In this document: in pieces, positions 44,655-52,371 of the stretch
How positions within the stretch are numbered: position 1 is the stretch's first letter
Layout: each line of letters begins with the position of its first letter
From: Armatimonadota bacterium
Lineage (GTDB): Bacteria > Armatimonadota > Fimbriimonadia > Fimbriimonadales > Fimbriimonadaceae
Assembly (NCBI GenBank): GCA_020161505.1
Contig: JAIUNY010000011.1
Location: 33,991-97,990 of the forward strand
DNA: 64,000 nt
Direction of reading: 5' to 3'
Translations under genes and position numbers: made by a program
The notes under the pieces: generated by a model
Database searches by the model: none
Told to the model about the DNA's origin: nothing
Seen by the model: the letters and a program-made list of their open reading frames with translations, nothing else

Positions 44655-46001
44655 ATGAATCTCTTGACCGTAAATCCGTGGCTGCTAGGCCTGGGGGTTC
44701 TCACGGCGGTTTTCCTGCTTGGGGTGACCGTGTGGACATTCCGTGCGGATCGGTCGAAGAAAAGCCTTCCCGCTTTGTTCATCGCCTCGCTCATCACGTT
44801 GGTCGTGGCCCATGTGACGATTGCCTCGGCCTCGGCCAAAGAGTTTGTTGAATTTGAGGCGCAGCAGAGGAACCTGGCGCGGATCTTTGCCGCTGAGATT
44901 GCCGCCTCGCAGCACGCCCAAGTGCGGCTTGATGGATCGAGCAGAACGGCGATCAGCCGGATCAACAATCAGTTTTCTCGATGGCAGGAAGCCAGCCCGA
45001 GCATTGTGTCGCTGAAAACCGCGCGTAAAACTCCAGATGGCAAGATGCAGGTCATCGTCGCCTCCAAGGGTGCGGAGCACCAGGCAGGCTCGACGCTTTC
45101 CGAATCTTCGGACTCTTTCGCCGATGCATGGGGCGGGCATGTCTCATTCACTGAGCTTGACTCGCGGCTGACCATGGTCGCGGCGCCGCTCTTCAATGGC
45201 AAGAATGCCGAGGGTGTTTTGCTGGTTAAGGTCGATCGCGCGATCTGGATGGGCGATTCGGAAGCAGGCCAACGGGGCATTGTCTTGATGTCGGCCCTGA
45301 TGATCTTCTTGATCATTGTGGGCGGCGTGGCTGGTTCCGAGTTGGTTCACAGCTTGGCCTCCCTGCGGGTTTCGCGCGCTGAGATGCTGCTGCAAGGCGA
45401 GCGGATCAAGGAGCAGATGGACATCATCGCGGAGAAGAACCAGCAGATGGCCGCGAACCAAGACTTGCTCGCACAGGCGAACGCGCGGCTGCAAAGCCTC
45501 GCGACAATGGACGGTCTGACCGGCGTGATGAACCACCGAACCCTCATGGAGTTCCTGGCGAATCATATGAAGAAGAATTCGGTGATCGGCTCACCCTGTT
45601 CCGTCGTGCTGCTCGACGTCGACAGTTTTAAGCAACTGAACGACCAGTATGGTCACATGGCGGGCGATGACGCCCTTCGCACCATTGCCCAAGTGCTTCG
45701 GCAATCCTGCCCTCCGGGAGCAGGGGTTGGTCGCTACGGCGGCGAAGAATTCATGATGGTTTTGCCCGGTGCGTCTGAATCCACCGCGCTGGGAATCGCC
45801 GAGGAGCTGCGTCGCCGCATTCAGATGGCCAAGATGACCTCGCGCCCCTGCACGGCATCCTTTGGCGTCTCCACGGTCTATAGCATGGGTAAGTCAGAGC
45901 AAACGCTCATCGACGAAGCCGACAAGGCGATGTACTACTCCAAGACTCACGGCAAGAACCGCGTGACCCACTACGGTCACGGATTGCTCGAATCCGCTTG
46001 A
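44655..46001 (+). CDS. Membrane-bound diguanylate cyclase (GGDEF domain)
   Basis: A 448-residue protein. Two N-terminal helices (residues ~5-55), an extracytoplasmic sensor segment of about 150 residues, a third helix (LMSALMIFLIIVGGVAG), a coiled segment (EQMDIIAEKNQQMAANQ) and a GGDEF domain. The active site is GGEEF at 362-366, with VVLLDVDSFKQLNDQYGHMAGD upstream. It should make cyclic di-GMP from two GTP. The product-inhibition I-site (RxxD) is not present at the expected place, where the sequence reads PPGAGVGRYGG. Confidence 0.92.
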   Translation: MNLLTVNPWLLGLGVLTAVFLLGVTVWTFRADRSKKSLPALFIASLITLVVAHVTIASASAKEFVEFEAQQRNLARIFAAEIAASQHAQVRLDGSSRTAISRINNQFSRWQEASPSIVSLKTARKTPDGKMQVIVASKGAEHQAGSTLSESSDSFADAWGGHVSFTELDSRLTMVAAPLFNGKNAEGVLLVKVDRAIWMGDSEAGQRGIVLMSALMIFLIIVGGVAGSELVHSLASLRVSRAEMLLQGERIKEQMDIIAEKNQQMAANQDLLAQANARLQSLATMDGLTGVMNHRTLMEFLANHMKKNSVIGSPCSVVLLDVDSFKQLNDQYGHMAGDDALRTIAQVLRQSCPPGAGVGRYGGEEFMMVLPGASESTALGIAEELRRRIQMAKMTSRPCTASFGVSTVYSMGKSEQTLIDEADKAMYYSKTHGKNRVTHYGHGLLESA

Positions 46002-46011
46002 GAAGCTGGGC

Positions 46012-46434
46012 TCAGTGGCCCTTGTAAATCGAGTAGGGGTTGAAGTCGCCCAGAGTCAGCCGGAGCGTCACCATCTGCCCAACATGGTAGGCATCGTGGA
46101 GGGCCACGAATGAGCTTGCCATCGCCCAGACGCCTGGATCATCACTCGCGAGCGCGAGCTCCTCAGCCTTGGCCCGCTCGGCCTTCAGATTGGCGATGAG
46201 AGCTTCACCCGACTTGTCGGGCGCGGAATAGGTGCCCCAATCGTGCTTTCGGCCTTGCGCCTCATCTTGCAGAGCGATGTAGCACTCCGCCAGGTGCTCG
46301 GCGGTCTCTCGTGGGCTCATCGCTTCGGCGACGACCCGTGCATCCCATTGATCTCCGGTTAGGCCGGCAAAAACGGCGTCCACTTGATGGCCCGAATCGT
46401 CGAGCTGCATCTTGAGAAAATCCTTGGTGGTCAT
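46012..46434 (-). CDS. DinB-like family protein
   Basis: A 140-residue four-helix protein of the DinB/YfiT type. Candidate metal ligands are in ETAEHLAECYIAL and VALHDAYHVGQM, the family's spaced histidines. Members include thiol-dependent transferases, but the substrate is unknown. The ATG at 46434 was chosen; the longer frame from 46470 adds 12 residues overlapping the divergent aat gene. It ends 10 bases after the diguanylate cyclase stop (convergent). Confidence 0.75.
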   Translation of the reverse strand: MTTKDFLKMQLDDSGHQVDAVFAGLTGDQWDARVVAEAMSPRETAEHLAECYIALQDEAQGRKHDWGTYSAPDKSGEALIANLKAERAKAEELALASDDPGVWAMASSFVALHDAYHVGQMVTLRLTLGDFNPYSIYKGH

Positions 46435-46493
46435 GCTCTCAGTCTGCCTGGAGGGTGCGCCTGGACGCAAGGGGCCCCGGTAGAATCTGGCCT

Positions 46494-47078
46494 GTGGATG
46501 GTGCCTCTCTTACCACCGATCTTCTCCGGGTGGTTTACGCTGAGGGGGCTTTTCCGATGGGAGACGAGACCGGTGAGGTCAACTTCTACATTCCGCGAGA
46601 ACGAGCCATTTTTGATCTCGCCAGCGGGGTTCATGTCTCATCGAGCTTTGGTAAGGTGTTGCGCCGGGCCGACTTCCGGGTGAGCTTTGACGAGGCTTTC
46701 GAGGAAGTGATGCGAGGCTGCTATCGCCCGACCGACAACTGGCTGACCGAAGAGATTGTCAGGGTCTACACCGAGGCCCACCGGGAGGGGTGGGGTCATT
46801 CCTGTGAGGTCTGGCGGGAGGATCGGCTGGTGGAGGGACTCTACGGGCTGGCCGTGGGGAAGTGTTTCTGCGCCGAATCGATGTTCCACCGGGAATCCAA
46901 CATGAGCAAAGTGGCTCTTTGGGCCATGGTGGAGAAGTGTCAGAAGCTCGGGTTCGAACTTTTCGACGCCCAAATGGTGACGCCGCACACCTTAAGAATG
47001 GGGCGCATCCCGATCTCTCAGCCCCAGTTTATGAAGAAGTTCCGCCCGATCTGGCGGGATGAAATCGAATGGCACTAG
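46494..47078 (+). CDS. aat: Leucyl/phenylalanyl-tRNA--protein transferase
   Basis: A 194-residue Aat, which adds Leu or Phe from tRNA to proteins with N-terminal Arg or Lys, marking them for ClpS/ClpAP-type degradation (N-end rule). LLRVVYAEGAFPMGDE, FRVSFDEAFEEVMRGC, GHSCEVWREDRLVEGLYG and GKCFCAESMFHRESNMSKVA are canonical. The start is set at the GTG at 46494; no ribosome-binding site is obvious. ClpC at 38239 is present, but a ClpS adaptor is not visible. Confidence 0.93.
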   Translation: MDGASLTTDLLRVVYAEGAFPMGDETGEVNFYIPRERAIFDLASGVHVSSSFGKVLRRADFRVSFDEAFEEVMRGCYRPTDNWLTEEIVRVYTEAHREGWGHSCEVWREDRLVEGLYGLAVGKCFCAESMFHRESNMSKVALWAMVEKCQKLGFELFDAQMVTPHTLRMGRIPISQPQFMKKFRPIWRDEIEWH

Positions 47079-47251
47079 GCAGCATTCGGCGTGCGCTCTT
47101 GCTCACGGGCTTCGATTGCCCACGCGAGCCGGCGGAGAGCCTCGCGGAACAAGGGAGTGTCATCGCCTGCGCTTTGCAGGCAATGCCCCAGAAGCTCGTA
47201 GGCTTCATCTTCGGTCAGGCTGACCAAAACGGTCCGTTCCTTGTCCCTCAC
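47075..47251 (-). CDS. Small acidic LTEDEA protein, paralogue B
   Basis: A 58-residue protein with LTEDEAYELLGHCLQSAGDD and a basic helix (LFREALRRLAWAIEAREQ). It matches the protein at 19439 in the LTEDEA(F/Y)xLL motif and helix layout. The GTG at 47251 aligns its start with that paralogue; a longer frame to 47422 would cover the promoter region of the neighbouring large gene. No clear ribosome-binding site was found. It overlaps the aat stop by 4 bases on the other strand. Function unknown. Confidence 0.45.
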   Translation of the reverse strand: MRDKERTVLVSLTEDEAYELLGHCLQSAGDDTPLFREALRRLAWAIEAREQERTPNAA

Positions 47252-47434
47252 AGAAAGGATATTCGGTCCGAAATTGGTCCTGAAATAGCTGTCCCGAGCG
47301 AAACCCAGCAAGATTACGGACGTCTGTTCCCCCAAGAGTCCCGATAGGGACAATGATTCTGTGAATATTCGCGAAAAGTGCTGACTTTTGAGGCTGTTTG
47401 AGCGATACTTACAGTAAGGCAAGGAGTGCCTGAA

Positions 47435-50400
47435 ATGAGGGTTAATTTTCGCTGGGTATGGCTTTTGTGCCTGCCTTTGCCCCTAGCGGCAAAGGCCCAG
47501 TTCACGCTGTCTGACCCTGGCAGTGCTGACAAGCCCTCGCAGACCGTTCTCACGGGACGCTCTGCCTACGATCTGATCCGACTTTCTCCCGACCGTTTCT
47601 CCTTCTCCTTGCGCTACGGCAACGTGATCGAGAGGTCTGAGACCGTCGTGCTTGACGGACGCACCCTTGTTCGTGATCAGGACTACACGATGGAGTACGC
47701 CAGCGGCTCCGTCTACATCAAGATCCCCATCAAGCAAGGGCAATCGTTGCGCGTGTCGTACCGCTACGACGAAACGAAATCCCGAGAAGGGATCTATGGC
47801 GGGGCCACCAGCGGTGCCGGCAATGGATTCGCCTTCAATCTCAGCCCAGGTGCCAAAGCCTGGATGGGGATGGGATACACCGAGCGTCTAGCCGACGGCA
47901 CGATTCTCTCAGGAAATATCTTCGGCCTCTCAAACAGCTTCTCCTTCAGCGGCGGCTCGATGAAGGGCCTCTTCATGGTCAATGACCGGAAGAAGGTCGA
48001 TGCGAGCAGCCTGACCGGCGAGTACGAAGGCTCGAAGGGCACAGAAGACGGTCAAGGTCGAGCCATCGTCCAGGAACTGCAAAGTGGTTTCCTCGGCGGT
48101 TCGATCAAGGTCAGCTACCAGGACATCGAGGACAAGTTCGCCGGTTTCCACTCGTTCTCGGGAGCAGGATACGACGCCAAGGCGATCCAGATGTTCCAGA
48201 ACGAGAAGGGCCTCAAGCGCTCGGCGTTCTCGATGACGAACCTCGGAAGCAAGGCTTTCAACTTTGGCGGCGGCTATGCAACCGTCGGGGACGATAAGGG
48301 GCAGATCACCTGGCGCAACGCGTCGCTGGGCTTTGGCTCGACAAAAATTGACTATTCCAGCCAGTACGTTGATCCGGGATTCAACAAGTTTAATGGCCTG
48401 CGCGAGGAAGATCGAGCCCAGCTCGTGAAGGAAAAAGGACTCGCCCGTCAAGCGTTCTCGCTGAAATCGCCTTCTAAGGGCGGCACGCTTTCGTACAATT
48501 TCTTGAACGTTGAATCGGGCAAGGAAGGGCTTTGGCGAAGCGGTTGGGCGTGGGATTCCCCGACGCTCAAGGCTTCCTGGTTCCGCCAGTCGGTTGATTC
48601 CAAGTTCGTGCGGTTCAACGATCTGCGCGAAGGGGATCGAGGCCAGCTCGCCAAAGAACGCGGTCTCGATCGTAACATGTTCTCGCTGAGCGCGAATCCG
48701 GCAAAGCTCGGATTCAGCCTCAACACAAGCGAAATCCGCACCGACAAGCAAGAAGGTTGGATGACCCGAGATTTCGGACTCACGGGCCAGGGCTGGAACT
48801 TCAGCTACTCCTCCCGCGATGTCTCCGACCAATTCGGCGCGTTTTACTCCCTGACCGGCGAGGATCGAACGAAGTTTGTCGGTGGCATCGCTGGTGTGCT
48901 CGGCGCAGCACCTCACGGCGATGATATCCGCATGATCGACCAAAACGGTCTGGACCGGGAAGGATGGCGTCTCAACACGGATCGCAAGGGCTGGAAATCG
49001 AGCTTTAGCCGATTCACCATCGACCAGAAAACCGGGCAGCTCAGCTACAACGAATTTGTCACCGAGAAAGGGCCAACCAAACTCCGCGTGATGTCCCAAA
49101 ACGCGGATGACGGGTTCGGGGCCATGAACCGCTTGACCGCCACCGAGCAAATGCGCCTCGGCAACGTCGATGGGCTGGATAAACAGGATATTGACCTCTC
49201 GACGACTGTCGGCAAGAAGAGCAATCTCGTGCTCCAATGGATGAACGCGAGCGATCCTCACGGTTCGGCCTTGCGACGCCAACTCAAGTTCGATCAACCC
49301 GGTCTCAGCCTCAGCTACACGCGTCGAGCGGTGGACGAAGGCTTCAACGCCGTCGGGCGGATGGTGGATACGGAGCGCGAACTGTTGCAGTCGATGCTCG
49401 GATTCGATCACGCTGAGGTCATTGGTGCCTGGGACGTGATGCCCGGCATGAAGGCGGAGTTCCGCAAGCTCGACGCGACTTCGGCGTTCCTCGGACAATC
49501 CGTGGCGGCCCAATCGGGGGCCTTCGCGTGGTCGCTTTCGCCGAAGACCCAACTTTGGTTCCGAACCTCGAGCACCAAAATTGACGAAGGCGATACGAGC
49601 CCCGTCGATACCACCTATCAAGGCATGAGCGTTTCTCACGATCTGGGAACCGCTGGCAAGGTCACGGTCACCCAAGAGGCACACAAGTTCGACGGAAGCT
49701 CAGAGACTCTTCCCGATGCCACTCGACAGGCCGTGGCGTACGAGAAGAAGATCGACGACAAAACCTCGATCCGTACCGAGCAAAGTGAAACTCGATTTGG
49801 CGACGGGACTCGAGAGACGACCTCCGCGAACACGATTGCCACGCAAATCTCGCCGCGTGTGGGCGTCAGCGTCACCGACTCCACCGTGCGACGCGATGGC
49901 GACAAGCCGGACGAAAAACATCGTAACTACGGGTTCTGGGTGGACTTTGGTCGAGGGATTCGGCTCGACTACGGCTACGTGCGCAACATGCACGGCGAGA
50001 ATGGCACGCTGAACACGCAAACCTCTCTCAGCGGCGGGGAAGCGCAAGGTATCAAGCTCGACGGTGCTCGCTATCAGCTGAATCGATGGGATGGTCAGCG
50101 CAGCCAGCACTTCGGGAACGTAAGTTTCTCCAACCTGAAGCCGTTCCAGTTTGGCTTCGTCAAGGACGTTAAGTTCTACTACCGAAGCGACACGCAGCGA
50201 GACTATCTGAGCTGGCAGCGAGAGAACACCGACCTTGGGCTCTCGGCGGCGATCGGTTCGTTCGGTCTGGCGTGGGACTACAAGGCGCAGATTCACTCCA
50301 GCGGCATCCGCGCGATTGACCGCACCTTCACTCTCACCACGGATCGGAACAACAAGGCACCGCTCCGTGCGGTTCTCAAGTACGGCGTCCGCACGATGCC

Positions 50401-50896
50401 GGACAATAAGGATGTGATGATTCGCGACTACAGCCTGAGCTATCGGGCCACGCGGAACTTCTCGGTTGAGCACAGCTTGGTCACCAATCCGACTCAGCAG
50501 CGCGGCAATGTTCTCCTCGGTTCGGTGAATCTCGACGAGCGCAAGAGCAGCTGGACGGCGAAGTATCAGAACGATCCGCGGATGGCGTTTGACCTCAACT
50601 GGAGCGAAATCAAGCGCGACAACAAGGGTGAATCGCTGCGCCGCGAGGCTCGGATGAACATGACTCTGTTCGCCAACAATGCTTCTCCTTTGCAGTTGAC
50701 CTATGCCCTGCAAGAGTGGGATCGAGGCGCGAATAGCTCCCTCGCACACAGCTACGGCGTCACCTTCAACCAACGCCCGGGCGCGAATCAGTCGCTGAGC
50801 TTCAGCCTCGAACGACTGCAATGGGGCGCCGGTCGCCCGGATGATTCGCGGCTCCGGGATTGGTCGCTGCGCCTGGACTACAACCTGCGGTTCTAG
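47435..50896 (+). CDS. Large repeat-containing putative outer-membrane protein
   Basis: A 1153-residue protein with signal peptide FRWVWLLCLPLPLAAKAQ. Residues ~250-700 contain six related segments marked by 'NEKGLKRSAFS', 'KEKGLARQAFSL', 'KERGLDRNMFSL' and looser forms, at about residues 256, 331, 406, 502, 577 and 654, a period near 75. The C-terminal ~450 residues alternate hydrophilic and hydrophobic residues, and the chain ends RLDYNLRF, an aromatic ending typical of BAM-inserted barrels. AAGGAG eight bases before the ATG fixes the start. No known family was recognised; role unknown. Confidence 0.8.
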   Translation: MRVNFRWVWLLCLPLPLAAKAQFTLSDPGSADKPSQTVLTGRSAYDLIRLSPDRFSFSLRYGNVIERSETVVLDGRTLVRDQDYTMEYASGSVYIKIPIKQGQSLRVSYRYDETKSREGIYGGATSGAGNGFAFNLSPGAKAWMGMGYTERLADGTILSGNIFGLSNSFSFSGGSMKGLFMVNDRKKVDASSLTGEYEGSKGTEDGQGRAIVQELQSGFLGGSIKVSYQDIEDKFAGFHSFSGAGYDAKAIQMFQNEKGLKRSAFSMTNLGSKAFNFGGGYATVGDDKGQITWRNASLGFGSTKIDYSSQYVDPGFNKFNGLREEDRAQLVKEKGLARQAFSLKSPSKGGTLSYNFLNVESGKEGLWRSGWAWDSPTLKASWFRQSVDSKFVRFNDLREGDRGQLAKERGLDRNMFSLSANPAKLGFSLNTSEIRTDKQEGWMTRDFGLTGQGWNFSYSSRDVSDQFGAFYSLTGEDRTKFVGGIAGVLGAAPHGDDIRMIDQNGLDREGWRLNTDRKGWKSSFSRFTIDQKTGQLSYNEFVTEKGPTKLRVMSQNADDGFGAMNRLTATEQMRLGNVDGLDKQDIDLSTTVGKKSNLVLQWMNASDPHGSALRRQLKFDQPGLSLSYTRRAVDEGFNAVGRMVDTERELLQSMLGFDHAEVIGAWDVMPGMKAEFRKLDATSAFLGQSVAAQSGAFAWSLSPKTQLWFRTSSTKIDEGDTSPVDTTYQGMSVSHDLGTAGKVTVTQEAHKFDGSSETLPDATRQAVAYEKKIDDKTSIRTEQSETRFGDGTRETTSANTIATQISPRVGVSVTDSTVRRDGDKPDEKHRNYGFWVDFGRGIRLDYGYVRNMHGENGTLNTQTSLSGGEAQGIKLDGARYQLNRWDGQRSQHFGNVSFSNLKPFQFGFVKDVKFYYRSDTQRDYLSWQRENTDLGLSAAIGSFGLAWDYKAQIHSSGIRAIDRTFTLTTDRNNKAPLRAVLKYGVRTMPDNKDVMIRDYSLSYRATRNFSVEHSLVTNPTQQRGNVLLGSVNLDERKSSWTAKYQNDPRMAFDLNWSEIKRDNKGESLRREARMNMTLFANNASPLQLTYALQEWDRGANSSLAHSYGVTFNQRPGANQSLSFSLERLQWGAGRPDDSRLRDWSLRLDYNLRF

Positions 50897-50943
50897 GCGT
50901 GGTGTCTGCTGCGTGAGTGCCCACGCAATAGCAAAACACTTGA

Positions 50944-50970
50944 TGCCCCGATCCCTTTTAGGGTCGGGAG
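50944..50970. repeat. Intergenic hairpin repeat B, copy 3
   Basis: GCCCCGATCCCTTTTAGGGTC followed by GGGAG, nearly identical to the element at 18079. TCGACGTCCA and an ATTTGG string follow about 15-50 bases later, as after the copy at 18199. This shows a compound repeat unit. Confidence 0.6.
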
Positions 50971-51051
50971 ACCACCCCCTCTCAATCGACGTCCACCCCA
51001 TAATCTCCGATTTGGGGCAGGGTGCCCAACGAGCGGGTGGGGGATTCGTAC

Positions 51052-51215
51052 TCGCTTGGGCGGTAGCCCAATCGAGCTTGCTTGCTGCTTGCTTTGAACC
51101 GGGCCTGTGGCCCGCCGAATCCTCTGCGAGGATTCGAATTTCCCCCTCCCGCCCTTTGGGCACCCTCCTCCGACGGCAGTCGGTGGCGGGCCTCGATTGA
51201 GAAGTGTCGAGGGGT
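51052..51215 (+). repeat. Intergenic palindromic repeat A, copy 3
   Basis: Long copy. It begins with TTGGGCGGTAGCCCAATCG, passes GGGCCTGTGGCCCGCCGAAT, the perfect palindrome GAATCCTCTGCGAGGATTC, then CCCTCCCGCCCTTTGGGCA and CTCCTCCGACGG. The same order of strings is found on the minus strand at 63860-64000, over about 140 bases. Confidence 0.75.
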
Positions 51216-51326
51216 TCGGAGGTGGGTCGTCTCCGAAAGGATCCGCACGATGTGCCCCCGAGCACCTTGCTGGCCCTCTAGCCAAATGGGACTTGAGGGA
51301 GAAAGGGGGGAAGAAGCTCCGGCGAC

Positions 51327-51884
51327 CTAGAACTTCACTTGAACCGGTTCGCGTTCGACCGGATTCTCAAGTTCAAAGAGGTCTCGTGGCTGGAACTTGC
51401 CGAAACCGGCCACGATGCTGGATGGGAATGTCTGGAGCTTTGTGTTGTAGGCGGTCACGACATCGTTGTAATACTGCCGTGCGAAGCTGATCTTGCTTTC
51501 TGTGCCCCGGAGCTCTTCTTGGAGCTCGATCATATTGGTGTTCGATTTCAGATCCGGGTAGCTCTCGACCAGACCAAAGAAACCGGTGAGCGCGCCGGTG
51601 AGGGCACCCTCGGCCCGTGCTTTGTCATTGACGGACGTTGCCCCAACCGCTTGGTTGCGTGCCTGGATCACGCGCTCCAGGGTCTCCTTCTCAAAGTTCA
51701 TGATCCCTTTCACCGACTCCACGAGGTTCGGAATGAGGTCATAGCGACGCTTCAGTTGGACATCGATTTGCGCCCAGGCGTTCATCGTCTGTTGGCGCAG
51801 CGAGACCAGGGAGTTGTACATTCCGATGAAGACGACCAAGATGATCACCAGCACCAGGAACATGCCGATCAAGAGAGGGCCCAT
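51327..51884 (-). CDS. lemA: LemA family protein
   Basis: A 185-residue protein with an N-terminal membrane helix (MFLVLVIILVVFIGMYNSL) and the LemA signature QIDVQLKRRYDLIPNLVESV, then a helical bundle with ESYPDLKSNTNMIELQEELRG-type segments. LemA proteins are widespread helical membrane proteins of uncertain role. The TPM-domain partner gene often next to lemA is not seen here. Confidence 0.93.
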   Translation of the reverse strand: MGPLLIGMFLVLVIILVVFIGMYNSLVSLRQQTMNAWAQIDVQLKRRYDLIPNLVESVKGIMNFEKETLERVIQARNQAVGATSVNDKARAEGALTGALTGFFGLVESYPDLKSNTNMIELQEELRGTESKISFARQYYNDVVTAYNTKLQTFPSSIVAGFGKFQPRDLFELENPVEREPVQVKF

Positions 51885-51926
51885 AGTTCAACAATAGAGA
51901 CGGTGGAAATCCGGAAAGGGTTGCGC

Positions 51927-52364
51927 TCAGCAGCCGCCCGTCCGTGAGGGAGGGGCATCCTTCGTGCGGGTCATTCGGATCGGTGGTTTGCCAAAGTCCG
52001 CCGGATCCTTAAACTCCGCCCCGCTGCCTTTGCGAATCATTTCGATGTTCGGATTGGCCTTCTGAACCATCGTCGGCTCGTTTTCGATCGGACGCCCCAA
52101 GATTGTCTTGACTTGCAGGAGCACTTTGTCTCGGGAAAGGGTCGCGGCTCCTTCGTAGGGCATCCCGCCCCGCGTGAGGACGAAGTTCCCGTTGGAGCAG
52201 ATCGTCACAGAAACCTTGCGCAAGGTGTTGGCGATGACCGGATTCTCCTTCGCGAGTTCGTCCGAGACCGCAGCCTCATCGTTGCCTTCCCACACGCCGA
52301 CCCACTTGCCGGCTCCGGAGTCACAGCCACTGAGCCCCAGCACCAAAACAGCGAGCGGTAACAT
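51927..52364 (-). CDS. Small lipoprotein of unknown family
   Basis: A 145-residue lipoprotein: MLPLAVLVLGLSGCDSG carries lipobox LSGC. The mature part is short and beta-rich with no recognised domain. The ATG at 52364 was chosen; a GTG at 52379 would overlap the divergent purL start further. It points toward lemA, 43 bases away, and may be co-transcribed with it. Confidence 0.65.
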   Translation of the reverse strand: MLPLAVLVLGLSGCDSGAGKWVGVWEGNDEAAVSDELAKENPVIANTLRKVSVTICSNGNFVLTRGGMPYEGAATLSRDKVLLQVKTILGRPIENEPTMVQKANPNIEMIRKGSGAEFKDPADFGKPPIRMTRTKDAPPSRTGGC

Positions 52365-52371
52365 GCGAAGA

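Larger units (their letters stand above)
50897..51326. other. Repeat-filled intergenic region
   Basis: A 430-base gap between the large repeat protein and the convergent lemA gene. It carries repeat B at 50944 and repeat A copy 3 at 51052-51215. The reading frames in it are repeat-derived and no gene is supported. No typical T-tract terminator was seen. Confidence 0.5.

Noticed and set aside
47930..49684. 584-codon minus-strand frame opposite the large repeat protein
   Set aside because: It follows the codon structure of the plus-strand gene in this high-GC sequence and has no recognised motif or start signal.
51082..51330. Reading frames inside repeat A
   Set aside because: Similar short frames in copies 3 and 4 arise from the repeated DNA itself, not from a conserved gene.
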